Origin: Microstegium vimineum
Lineage: Eukaryota > Streptophyta > Magnoliopsida > Poales > Poaceae
Assembly (NCBI GenBank): GCA_022036555.1
Contig: CM039139.1
Span: 5,209,315-5,273,314 of the forward strand
Direction: 5' to 3'
Length of the DNA: 64,000 nt
Below are positions 1-12,700 of this stretch, piece after piece. The notes beneath the pieces were generated by a model that was not told the DNA's origin, did no database searches, and was given only the letters and a program-made list of their open reading frames with translations. Position numbers and translations under genes: made by a program. The first letter of the stretch is position 1, and each line of letters opens with the position of its first letter.

Positions 1-824
1 ATCAAAGCAGCCTCGTCGAACGCGTGAGCACTCGCGCGGGCGCGCGCGGGGCTCGCTCGCCGGCCGAGACGCCGCCGCCGCCGCGCCGCCGGCGGCGGCT
101 AAGCGCGTGTGGACGTTTCTTTACTCAGCTTTTTGAACATGTCAAAGGGCGCCGTCCGACGAGTCACCGGCAACTGGAGCCCATGCTGAAAACTGATGAA
201 GAGGCCGGGTCCACTTGCCAGCCACGCATGCATATATAAACTGAACCGTTTTGATGGCAGCTCTATATAGAATATATCATATTTTTAATTAACATTAACA
301 TTTATTTTTTAGTTTATTTACGCGAAGGAGTGAGTGTCTCACCGCAAATTAAAGAAACTGAATATGGGACAAACTCATTGCATGGCTAATACTAAGGAAT
401 CGTGGCATGTCCTAGCAAGTTATCCGAATAAGTCTTCATCTCGTATTTTGAAGAGTCAACTGATCCTAACTTTGATTAAGTTTATAAAAATAATATCAAT
501 AATTATATCTCCAAATAGGTTAAGTATGGAAATATATACGTGATTAATTTAGAGAAAATCTATATAGTGACGGAGTGTTTCTCCCTCTCGCAACACTCGA
601 TATTTTGACCATCGATCTCCTTATCCAATGGCTCACGTTAATTCTTCTTCCTCACAACGGCCAATTCTGCCTGTTCCTCGCTATAAGAGGGGAGGAGGAG
701 GCCTACCTTGCCGGATCCGCCATTTCTACCGCTCAATCCTCCATGGGCCGGTGCGGGTGGGGGAGGAGCTCAATGCAAGTAGGGGTGGTGGGAGGCGGTG
801 GGGCGCGGCCTCGGAGATCCTAGT
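1..824. other. Gene-free stretch, GC-rich at its left edge
   Basis: The first 110 bases are very GC-rich and full of CGCG and GCC runs; the rest is AT-rich. A TATATAA lies at 233-239 just after a CATGCA motif, so a promoter for something to the right is conceivable, but no convincing coding sequence follows. The short open frames here are low-complexity, have no family resemblance and overlap on both strands. Confidence 0.4.
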
Positions 825-869
<45 letters not shown>

Positions 870-873
870 AGAG
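825..873. repeat. (GA)n microsatellite
   Basis: About 24 GA dinucleotides with a single interruption at 850/851. It produces an Arg/Glu-rich open frame on the plus strand and a Ser/Leu-rich one on the minus strand; both are artefacts of the repeat. Confidence 0.95.
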
Positions 874-3085
874 GTGTTTTGGGGACGTTCTACACTAGTG
901 GAGCAGACCGGCTCGTGCCGACAACAACGAAGAAGAGGACATAGAGGAGCAGCAGGGTATGGTGGCCCTAGGAGTGGACAGAGAGGATGGAAATCGTGTG
1001 TAAGAAGGAGGGGAAACACACTTGTTGTATACTCCGACTTCTAGTTAATTAATGATGTTTATCTTGTATAATAAAATATTAATCTTTTTTAGTATATATT
1101 TGGCCAAAATTGGGATTGTTTGACTCTTTGGATTACAAGATATGGAGACTTATTTTGAGAAGAACAGTGAGAGCGATTAACTAAGTATATGCTTATTAAT
1201 TGAATAAACAGCGTGGCAACAAGCCCAAAACGTAAAATTCAAACATGTCAACGACCGAAGTGATAAGATACTACTCCACATATAGGACAAATTTAAACAA
1301 CTAGTAAGTGAGACCCCGCATGCATGCATTTGGATCGATTTACCCGGCAGCCTTTTCCTGGTCTCGGACATTATTATTCAAAATTTCCGCGTACGACGCC
1401 GACGCAGCAAGCATGAACTCTCCACTGATTATGCGCGTAATGCAGAATCAACGACGGCTAATTCAGCGTTGGTCGCTGCTAATTGCTCGCTAGCTAGCAG
1501 CTCAGAGCCGAATGAAGCGTATTTGACTCAACCAGCTGCATCAAGTATACTGCCACTAGCAGGAACTAATCTTTAGACCTCCAACTCTCGAATGTGTATT
1601 AGAGCGTCATGCATGGACGACCTTCTCGACCATCTATGTGCGTCGTTTTAATATACTCGTCTCGTCGGCGTCGTCGCACGTACTCCTACTACCGACCTGA
1701 CGCAGCTTTCGGACCGGACGCCGGGCCCGCAGCTGCTTGCATTGGACCGGCAGGCAGACCCTGGTCTGGTCGATCCATCGATGGGATGGCCCAATGGAGA
1801 GAATTTTTTCCCAAAGAGACCAGTGGTCAAACGGGAGCGATTATCCAAAGGCCGCGAGAGGGTCAAAATCAAATGATGCCATGTTGTTGTTTTTTTTAAG
1901 TTCTCCATGGAGACACACGTCGAGACAAATGACATAGGGCTGCACGTGGGGCCCACAGTGAGCACTGGGCCACTGGCACACAGGGGCACCGCGACGTACG
2001 TGAGCGGCGGGCAGTGTTAGGTGCCAGCTAGCGCCCCCAGCGGGTGATGCATGGCAATTGGCATGGTGCAAAGTACAAAACGCCGCTGACAACTTTAGTT
2101 TGGTCGTTTTATGGTTTCATTTGATTTGATGCTCAATCATGCATGCGCCGGTTTTGAGTTCTCTTTTTGTTTTTCCGGTGTGTGTTGTGTCAATGCGTGC
2201 AACTTGGGGGTCTACAAAAACGGAGACATGTTGGAAGCATGCATGCGCTTCTAGAAGAGAACACCTAAGAATTCTGCAAAATAATCAGAATCGTCAACTG
2301 CCTCCTCACTCCTCAGTTCAATCCTATAGTATAGTTAGTAGCCTACCTTCAGGTCTTCAGCCTTTGTTTTGTCCTGCGGATATTTTTGTCCCACTTTGGA
2401 GAAAATGCTCCATCGCTGTTTGCTATATATGCTATATGCTAATATACTAGTAGCCTTATGTGGACATATATAATCCCAAAATATTTATGTATCGATATTA
2501 CTCCCTCGGTTTATTTGTTTATTTCACAAGTCAAATATGTATATCTAAATTTTTACAAGTTCACATATTGTAATTGAAACAACATACGAGCAAGTTACAT
2601 ATTATGAAAGTATTTCTCATGACAATTCTAACAACATAAATCTCGTGATGCTAAATTGTATGGATTTCTACAAATTGTTTGTCGAAGATAAAAAAAAAGT
2701 TTGATTTTGGACAAAACTAAAACAATAATCTTTCTAAAGAGATGGAGTTATTTGAATTAGGTCAAGCTCATCATAATATTGGTGTAATAGTACGTGGTCC
2801 TTAACTCAGATAAATGTTACTACCTTTGTCCTTGAATAGATAGATTTCTATCTCAAGATTGTCTACAAATAAATCAATCTCTAGGAGATTGAATGGTCCA
2901 CCTTACTAGGCTATTTATTTTTCTCGAAATCTCCTTGCATTTATTGTACCCCTTCCCATATCCCAATCCATTGTTGAGTTTCTGTGGTTGGATGTGTGTA
3001 GTAAATGCTATGATTAGTGTGTATTGGAACAAACACAAGTCAATGTGCAACTACTCCGGTTAATAAATGGTAGTATGGTCTTTTA

Positions 3086-3090
<5 letters not shown>
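874..3090. other. AT-rich intergenic DNA
   Basis: No supported gene. A stretch beginning near 2501 with a CTCCCTC-type end looks like a degenerate Stowaway fragment, but I could not find a matching opposite end. All open frames are short and lack recognisable domains. Confidence 0.4.

Positions 3091-3168
<78 letters not shown>
3091..3168. repeat. (AT)39 microsatellite
   Basis: Uninterrupted AT dinucleotides over 78 bases. Long perfect AT arrays are unstable in length and usually polymorphic between accessions. Confidence 0.97.
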
Positions 3169-3172
<4 letters not shown>

Positions 3173-4844
3173 TAATATGTCGTAAATTTGATAGAAAATC
3201 TATTTATTCAGTGATAGAGGGAATATGATCAAATTCATTCACTTAGTTTTCTTTACTGTTAATTAGTAATAAAAGCTTCTAGGTTTAATAAAGGTCACGT
3301 GGCCACTACTAGAAAAATTACTACCATGGTCAAATTTGAGACCATGTCGATCGGTTTGAAATGGACATCCTCATATAATAGTACAGATTTACCTGTTGAA
3401 TATCAAGGATTTCGTTGGAACTGATTGATGACCATTTTTTGGACTGAAGCAGTAGGGAACGTTTACAGGTTGAATACTTGAAGAATACATATATCCAATC
3501 TAATGATTTCGTTGAAAATGATTTGACTCGTGACATATTTCTTATGTTTTCTGAGTTGAGACAAAACCTAGTTGATACATCAGGCTGACTATTCCTCTCT
3601 TAACATAAGGTCGATCAAAGTAAACCAAAGACGAAGGTCGATCAGAGTACACACCAAAACGAAGGTAAAAAATTCTAGAAGTATCAAGATACAACAAAGA
3701 CACGATCGATGATCTATTCTATAGCTATAGTAAAACACTAGCGGGCGACATTATTAGCCGCAATTTAGTTGATTAGTGGGTCGGAGGGGATGCTACTAGC
3801 TCAGCTGATCACTTAGGGTGAGGTGATCATGCATGATTTGACTGGAGATCGTATATCCCCGCCCCAATTGCTTGCGTCGCTCTGGTCAAACTCGACAGTG
3901 CATACAACAAGCTACGATAACTGATTGGCTATATATTAAGAAGCGTCGTCTGTCCAAAGTTCAATGGCATCAGTAGCAGATAACTGCTTATTAGATACTA
4001 ATAGTATATTGTCAGGACAAGATAGAACGAAGGGAGATGGGAGGATTAATTTCTTCAACCCTATCTATATATATCTAAGCAAACACTAACCGACTGACGT
4101 CATTATATTCCTCTACCATTCCTGTTGGAAGCATTCAGAAAAGTTGCAGACATAGACATAGCAGCAGGGTCAAATCTTCTATGTTGATGTGAGGTCTTAA
4201 TTTCTTTTTCCAAAGGCGCTTGAGTGATTGGATTTTTTTATCTTTTTTTATAAAGAAATGGATACTTTCCCTATCATTAATATTGTAATTTTAGTCTCGC
4301 AAAAAAAAATAATATTGTAATTTTCATTTTATGGTGTAGTGAGGTTAGCCTAAAAAAAACTCTTAGGCCATGTTTGTTTTAGCTTGCCTATATTATGTGG
4401 ATTGCATATTGTTACAATTTGTAAGCTAGTAGGAGGTCAGATTATAAATAACAATAATGTAGCCAGTTTTTGGATTGTTACAAACTGCAATCTAGCTAAT
4501 AAATCGAATAGAACCAGCGCTGAGTCCAGATTGAGCTTGTACATACACGTACAGTTCCGTGAGGATGATTGGAGATGGAATCTGGTTGCATATATTCCAC
4601 TAAGCAAATGGCCACGTCCGCGAAGTGTAGATCGAACAAACATGCATGAATGAAGATAAAGGAAAAAACAGGAATAATTAATAATTAGTAACTGCCTTGA
4701 TGCATGTCGCATCAATTATGCGTAGCACTGACGATCGACGATGCTTCATATCAGAAATATCATGGATCACCAACGCACACACACACGGCCCCTAATAAAG
4801 TGCGATAAGCTCAACCTTGTGAGGTGCCCAACGCAACTGCATGC
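3169..4844. other. AT-rich intergenic DNA
   Basis: No gene, RNA gene or complete transposon is recognised here. Short AT-rich runs dominate, and the open frames are under 100 codons without recognisable domains. Confidence 0.35.
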
Positions 4845-4868
4845 ACGACGACGACGACGACGACGACG
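4845..4868. repeat. (ACG)8 microsatellite
   Basis: Eight perfect ACG trinucleotides. An open frame across it reads as an arginine run, but nothing around it looks coding. Confidence 0.95.
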
Positions 4869-6567
4869 AGCCTGCAGGAACACGACCATCAATCGTGCAC
4901 CATATATCCTTCAATCACACAGCACTTCGATCGATTTCAGAGATACATGCAAATAATAATGCGATTTTATTTGAGCATTCATACTATATAGCTATCAAAC
5001 AGTTAAGATCACTAATATAGATAATTAGATGTCGAGCTTCCTTGCTTTACGAATAGTTCGTACGCGCCCCTTTTGTCGCGCAACATGTAGAAATATCTGT
5101 AAAAGTGGTACTTCAACTAATGGCATACTGCGTGTGTACAAATATCTCCAAAAAAAAAAGTCGGCATACTGCTGCATGTACAAATATCTTGATCGAAAAT
5201 AGGTTGCACAGTAAACAGGATAAAAAATGGGCAGCGGAACACTAGTCCTAGTCCTAGTCCTATATAGCTAGTAGCTAGGTATATATAGCAGCTGTTTGTA
5301 TCGTATCTCACTGCTTGAATTGAGCCGCCGCTGCCTTATCCGCTTACGCGAAATCCGGCCGGTTGCATTGCCGTCACTCATGACACAACGGATCAAGCTC
5401 GGCTGCTCGGGTCACCACTAGCTATAGCTAGCTGATGCCTGATAGAAATACCAGGGTTCCAGTATCGGACAAGGCTATTGCCATGGATGCAAAGCCGCCG
5501 GCCGATTCACGATCGATCGAGAAAGCAAGCTAGCTAGCCAGCGACTACTAGCTACTGGCATGCAGAGCCGCAGATGGAACAGCAGGCCGGGGACCTACCT
5601 ACTATAGCTATAAAGCCAGCAGCACTGATTGATCGATGGAACCACGTACGAAAACACGCAGTGGAAGGAATATATAAACATCGCAGAAAAGATGTGCGAG
5701 CGTGATGGATCGGATTGATACAGGGCACATCGGCCACGCGATGCCCGGCCGTCCCCGGCATGTAGGCACCAGCTAGGTAGCCGGGGGGAGGGGACGCCTT
5801 TGCACACGCACTGCACTGCACTGCACTGGGGATAAGACGTGCTTGTGTGTGTGCGTCGCCGTCGTCGATCGTCGCCTGGCCGCCGGCCGGCCTCTCTGTA
5901 CGTCTGTCTGTCTACCTGCAAGAAAGCGCTGGCGACCGCGACCGCGATCGCTTGTGCCGGCTGCCGGCAGCGGCAGAGCCCCCGCCCCGGCCGGGCGCAG
6001 CGCAGTGCACGTAGGCGTCAGTGCAATCCCCGGACCCCGGCCCAGAGAGCGCTTTTCATCCGGGTCTCCCCATATCTCTTGATGCGCCACCACTGGGCAC
6101 TACGTGGTGTCAGTGTGCCACCATGCAAATATATATGGCTTGGCTGGAGCTATCACGATTACTGTCTACTAGTATTCCACAAGCTAGCTAACTAGCCCTT
6201 GTTGCTTAGCGTACGTCCCCTAGTGTGTAGCTGCTACTGCTACTGTTGTTAATCTGGACGCCCTGCGCTAGCGCTGCTGCATAGTGCGTGGAGCGGCCAA
6301 TGCAAAGTGCAGGCACACGGCTTGGGGAAGAAGCGTGTCGACCGCTTATCATCTATGCGTTCGTTTGCTCGTGTCACTCTCGTGCGCCATGCACTAGCGC
6401 TCGCGTGTGCGTGGCCACTATAGTGCACTACAACCTAGCCGCGCTCCATTTTCTGCTGGCTTACTCGGCGGATCTCTTTGCTCGATCGGATGGATTGCCC
6501 AGGACGACGGACCACCGGACTGATCAACTTTCTGCTGCAACTTGCGCGCGCGCGGTCGGACGCGTCG

Positions 6568-6647
6568 TCGTGCTCTCGCGTACGCGGGGTCGCACTGTTG
6601 CAGGCAGTCGTGCTCTTGCGTACGCGGGGTTGTACTGTTGCAGGCAG
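6568..6647. repeat. 40-bp tandem duplication
   Basis: Two head-to-tail copies, 6568-6607 and 6608-6647, differ at three positions by eye. They lie in a GC-rich patch inside a 275-codon arginine-rich open frame that I do not regard as a gene. Confidence 0.85.
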
Positions 6648-7738
6648 CCGCCCGCGGGCGCGTGGCCGCGTTGCTATCAGCTAGGCGCCTATAGCATAGG
6701 CGTCGTACGCCGAAGCGCGCACGGACACGTACGATGGATCACACGGTCGGCAGGCCGGCCGATCGCGAGGTACCAAGCTAGTTGCGCACACCGGCCCCCT
6801 TTCCGTCGTCCCCTCCACATCCACATCATCATATATGGGTGCACGCAGCGCCCCGATAGTGCACCATATCATCGCGGCGCCATCATATCACCAGGTCAAC
6901 GGGCCGCAGACGATCGAGTTAGATGGCTAGAAAGGCGGCACACACACGGCGGCACTACGATCAGAGCAGAGAGGAACCACCTAACTTGGCACGGTCGTCC
7001 GTGCGTCCATGCATGTGCACAACGAGCTCGGTCGATGGATCGATGGACCATTTGCACACATGCATGCATGCGCAGTGACAACTCGATCGTTCGTGATCAC
7101 AACAACCTGCGCTAGCTGCTGTACGGTCGAGCCTGCAGTGTAGTACGGAGTAGCGCGTCTACCATGCATGCATATGTGTGGCTGGTGTCCGCGCGCGTGT
7201 CGTATCTACCACCACAAGCAAGCAGCGAGCAACGTGACAGCGGCCAGATGGATCGTGGTGGTGCTCGTACGCGTCTCGATAGATCGATCGTCTGCCGATA
7301 GATCCGCCTGTATCTCTGTACCGGTCAGTGGAGGCAGAAAGCCATCGACGGAGATGGGTGCGTCGCTGCCGCGCCTGCCGTATGCTGTTTGACATTGTGA
7401 GTTCAAAAGGGGATGGAGAGATCGAGCATGCATCCATCAAAAAGAGTAAAGCATCCCAAAAAGAAACCAGCAAAGCATTTCTCTCTCTGCTTGCTTGCAG
7501 CTTGAGGGACTTGGTGCTAGACGTGTTGTTCAACTCGACCTCAGGCTAGCTCCTCACTCAACACGTACATACGCGTATGCATGGTAACCACGTGCCTAGT
7601 AGATGGGTGACGAACCGGTTTATTTTACCTCCTCTCCGGATCGAATTCGGCAGCTAGCGATACTGACGACCACGGCTTCGCCTTTTGCAGCTAGCTAGCT
7701 TCTAGTACTGCTAATCTACTAGCGCCGTACCATGCATG

Positions 7739-9781
7739 CTCAATCTCAAACTAAATGGAGCAGGAAAGGCAATTAAAGAGCTAGCGGTTCAAAAGTGATC
7801 AGAGACAGCTGTGATATACTATATTAATTTTAGTACTCCTGCTTTGGAATGCAAATAAGACCGTGGTTATTATTACTATATATATTTCATTGTAAACTAC
7901 TAATTTGTACGAGTGTATATGCCTTTTAATCTGCATGGTGCATGTACTGTCATGTTATGCCATGCTACCTAATCCTCCTGAGTTGCCGGTCAACGTACAC
8001 TCCATTTGTCAAATGCCAATTATTAAGCCAGCCAGCTAGTAGGCAGGGACAGGCTAGATACCTCCCTTCCCTTCACTACTGCTGTTCATGGTCAAACACC
8101 ACGTAGCTACTACTAGCTAACAGCACGCACGCACAGTGAGCTAGCCGTGAACGAAGCAGAGAAGCCAAGAGGGCCAAGCAAAGCAAGTACTACGTGCTGA
8201 CTGCTGAGTCGTTACGTACGTACTAGTACATGAGATCTCAGCTCCTGCTGCTGGACCGTGGACCGTGGTCCGTGGACGTGTGCGCTTGTGCAGCTTCGGC
8301 CGATCGATTCGATCGACAGCTACATTGCGGTGCGCAGAGAGCTCAAGATATACAGAGAGAAGATCGCTTTTGTTTCTTGGTGCCAAGCAACCAGTAGAAT
8401 ATGACGATGCAAGTTGCAGGCGACGGGAGGCTTATCCGGCCGGCCGGCCTGCGAATTCCAATCCGCACTCACGGCGGGCGGGGAGACTGATCGGCGCGGC
8501 GAGAGCGCCACCGGCCGGTCGACGTGCATGAACAGTAGCTCCACCTGAAGATACCATCATATTCATATACTGGGGGAAAAGCACTTAAAATCTCATCGAA
8601 GCTTAGATCGCCGGAACTGGATATATATGGCGCCGGATTTCGCAGTGGGTACAAGGGTTCAGGAAATATGAAGTGCTGGAAACTGGAAAGGGACTGACAC
8701 TAGCCTGATGCTGCCTTGCTAGTTTGGTAGCCGTTCAGGTCTCTCAGCAGACGGCCTAGCTAGCTAGTACGCGTGATTCAGGATCAGCAAAGCTAAATTG
8801 ACCCCCGGTAATTCAATGGATATAATCCCAGATTTCCTCGCAATGTGAAAGCATTTTCTCCGAGGAAAATTATTCAGAGTTGACATGCACCGGCGGGATT
8901 GAAGAAATAATAAAGGGGGGCATTTGATTTATGTTTGGCGTTTGGTATGTAAATGTAGTGGAGGGCGCTATCAGTGAAACTAGTCAGGTTTGGCAGCTTG
9001 ATATGTTTGAACAAAAGAGCATGCAAGGGGCGCACAGTTGTACGTATTGTACAAGCAAACTGTTTTTAAAAACCGTTTCTCTTCTCTGTCTATCGAGTAG
9101 TAGTGGTGGCCATGAGGAGAAGCAGCTCTCCAGGCACAACTAACTTTCGTAAAAACAAACAAACAACAACGTGTTTATCGATTGTCAACCTGCGAAGTTG
9201 CAAAAGTTACTTGGCTTCTCTTTGCCTTTTTGGCACTGTTTCTATGGGAAATGTGTTGTGCCACTGCCACTGTGCTTAAGGGGTTGTGGGCAACTCGAAC
9301 AAGTTTTCGTTCCAACTTTCTTACGTATGTACGTGCCAAGTGTTGCAGAACCATCCGCTCCACTACAGTGCAACAGCAAATTTCGCTTGGAACTTTGGCT
9401 TTCGTACGCTGATTTGCTGTTGACGCGTCTTTTGCCTCGGTTTTGAGTGAAACGTGATGCAATTCGTCAGAACACTTTGCGTGTTCCCCGCTGAATACGC
9501 ACTAAGATTACAAAATATACACTTACGGTCAAACTGTACTTTGGGGTTTCTGCAACTGCAAGAATCGGATAGCTTCACAAGGGGCGTAAATTACATTTCT
9601 TTTCGGCGTCTGCGCAGAAACTTCTTACATTTTCAGATTTCCTACACAATGAGGCAAGAATAACTGAAAGGGGGAAACGATCTGAACAGAACATGCTTTT
9701 GTCCTGCCTCCTCTCGACGAAAAATAAGCATGATCAACTCCCATCACATATCTCAAATCTGGCGCACTTCGTCAACTGCCT
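7739..9781. other. Intergenic DNA downstream of RPS1
   Basis: No supported gene. The last few hundred bases before 9782 would hold the 3' untranslated region of the minus-strand RPS1 gene. Open frames around 8140-9660 overlap on both strands and resemble no family. Confidence 0.4.
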
Positions 9782-12700
9782 CTATTCATCTGTGGGTTCA
9801 GAATCCTCTGAAGGTGCGTCCGACGACAATGGTCCTAAGATGCCCTCTGAACTGAGGGTCAATCCACTCTGTGAAGAGGTAAAGCAGGACGATGATTTGA
9901 TTAGCTCGGCCACATGATTCATGATTTACACATAGTACAGTTGAACTTAGATGAAATGTGATTTAACACGGTAGCCATACCTCTGGCTGGAATCTCAACA
10001 TGTCAGCACGAGCCATTGCCTCTGCTTGAGCTATTCGCTGCCTGAATATCTGAGCCATCTCATCAGCCTGGTTTGAGCAGAAGCAACAATATGTCAGTTT
10101 GTTACCTAAAACATATTCAGCACAAGAGTAAATGTTTTTTTTTGTTTATTCTTGCCTTCTCAAAAACAAGCTTGGGATTACGGATCATGTCACCAGGTGT
10201 TGGCTCAAGCTTCTTTGTAGAAAGGCTGACTCTGCCTCTTTCACGGTCATGGCTCAGTATCATAACCTATAAGCCACAGAATGCAATAGTGTTAGCTGTG
10301 TTAAGTATGGATATGGCATAACAACCAAGAACAGCAACCACTATACCTTGAGGGTGTCTCCTGGTTGAAGAACTGTTGAGATATCAGCAACACGGTCATG
10401 ACTAATCTGGCTGACATGGAGAAGGCCATTGATTCCACCAATGTCAATGAAGGCACCATAAGGTTTTAGGCTCTCAACAGTTCCCAAGACAACTGACCCA
10501 ATACCAAGCTGGGCCTGACTATCTGCCATTGCCTTGCGATTACTGAGGACAAGCCTGCCTTGTTCCTCATCGACCTCTACATACTTTAGAGGCAATTCTT
10601 TGTCAAGCAGCTCTTCAGCGGTTGTTTTCTGATCAAGATGAAACAAAATGCTATCAAATAAGGAATTGTAAAACTCAGCCAGAGCAAAGCATCAAACATA
10701 AACTATGGTAAGCACATGAAAGGGACCTCATGCTTGGCAATTAAACATAGAATATAAGAAACTTCTGTGAAAAGGTCAAGAACCAACCGATGATACTTGT
10801 GAAAATGGAACAAATCCTTTAAGCCCTTCCACGAGAGCTACGACACCTCCTTTGTTTCCACCAATTACCTGCGAACAAAATTGAATAAGGTTGAAGAAAC
10901 TAAGATAACCCAAAAAGGCTGAACAATGTCATCAAGGTAGTCCCAACAGAAACCAGCCATATATAAAAGTTATACCAACACTATATACAAATAGACAACA
11001 CAGGAGCAAAGATAAATAGCACCTTGAAGACAGATAACATGTTATCATAAACTGACTGATCCTAACTTCATAAGTTCAATAAAAAGTACAAAAAGGTAAT
11101 TGGATTTATGGGAACTTGGGAAGTTATCACATGAACTATGAGCTACTAATTTGTATGTAATTGATAAGCAAGCAATGTGAAGTTAATATGAAAACATTGG
11201 AATCATAACTGAGTAACTGACTGAATATTCAAAATTGCTGTGCACCGCAAGATATATAACTGCAGTGGAATATAGTGCCTCCAAAATATAAGCCTTTTAG
11301 TTTGTCCTAAGTCAAACTTCTCTAACTTTGATCAAATTTAAGAAAAATGCTATAACATCTACAACAACAAAAGCAACTAGTTTCATTAAACCACTATGAA
11401 ATATGTCTATAGAGGATTTATTTGGTCTTGTAGATGTTAATATGTTTTAATATAAATTGGTCAGTTTAGAGAAGTTTGACAAAGGACAAAAATAAAATGA
11501 CCTACATTTTGAAACACAGGGATTTTTTTCCCTACGGAACAATAGCTGCTGTTGTCAAGTAGACATTAAAAAGGGTAAAATCTTATCTGGTCAAGTTCAA
11601 CACAAACAAGGGGAAACAGAACGCGATACTTAATAGATAATCCAGTTCTCAACAAGTCAGCAACAACAGCAAGTTTTTCAAGGACCATCAAATGGAAATA
11701 GTAAAAAAGGAAGGAGAAGAAGAGAAAGTATAAAAAAAAAATGCTTCTGTACAATTTGTACTCACTTTACCCGTGACGACGACATCTTCGGCCTGTAGCT
11801 GCCGGCACCTTTCCCATGCAAGTTCTTGCTGAATTGCTTGCAAACTCAGAATCAAAGTTTCATCACCAGGGTTCTCATCAATTATCATGAATTCTTCTAC
11901 TAACCCAGGGCGAATGCCTGCCTCTTCAACGTTATCGATATCAAGAAGGCATGCCTCATCTAAGGGCAAAAAAGCAGTAGACTTCGATTGGATGTCGATA
12001 TATGCACCATTTGAGGTAGTCATAAATACAGTTCCTTTAATCTGTAGATGACACAAGCATATAAAATACTTTTAGATGATAAGCTTATGAAAATAGTAAA
12101 GCTAAAAAAGACCTATGTTAAAATGTGACCAGACCTAATACCCTACAATGAATCAAGGTGCAAGAGCAAATAGTAGCAACAATAGTACATCAAGAGTGGT
12201 TGCTGCAGAACCACAAGTCTGCAATGCCAAAGGAAAAAATCAGGGACTAATGCAAAGCCAGTGATATCGAAACTATGATTATGTACAGCATTTACCTTTA
12301 TAATATATAATAGCTGGATGAATCATTTTTAAAATATTGACTTTATTATCACAACACGGCTATGAATAATTCAGTGGTGCATCTATATGAAATGAAGTTT
12401 AGGGAAAACCACCAGCAATATCAGTTACAGAATAACATTTTTTTTTCTCGAGCATGAAGGAGAGTTATGTATCATTATGTGAAGAAGAAGAAAGGTATAA
12501 AAAATCCATACAACAGCCACACACTTACACACACACCACATTTCATTACATTGGCGCTTTAGACTAAGACACAAACAACCTTGACCTGGATCTGATACAC
12601 TACAAAGTTAGCCTTGGAGCATTCAGGAGAGAGAACCCCTTAATCACTTAGATCCAAAATATAAGCTCGTCACTGGCCAGAGACAAAATGCCAGCAAGGT

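Larger units (their letters stand above)
1319..7738. promoter_or_regulatory. Dispersed cluster of RY (CATGCATG) palindromes
   Basis: Exact CATGCATG occurs at 1319, 1608, 2138, 2238, 3828, 4641, 7008, 7059, 7063, 7163 and 7731; further CATGCA half-matches occur between them. Chance expectation for this 8-mer in 8 kb is about 0.1. The same stretch is rich in CTAGCTAG (for example near 1488, 5530, 6183 and 7691, and beyond the cluster near 8760). CATGCA is the core of the RY element bound by plant B3 factors of the ABI3/FUS3/LEC2 type. That this is a distal regulatory region is inference; local sequence expansion is the alternative. No gene is recognised inside it. Confidence 0.4.

Noticed and set aside
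5313..5335. A TTGAGCCGCCGC stretch reminiscent of miR171
   Set aside because: It departs from the mature miR171 sequence after the first eight bases, and I see no matching arm to form a precursor hairpin.
6288..7115. A 275-codon plus-strand open frame, Arg/Ala/His-rich
   Set aside because: Composition follows the GC-rich DNA, there is a tandem duplication inside it, no domain or family resemblance, no plausible splice context, and other frames are open over the same bases.
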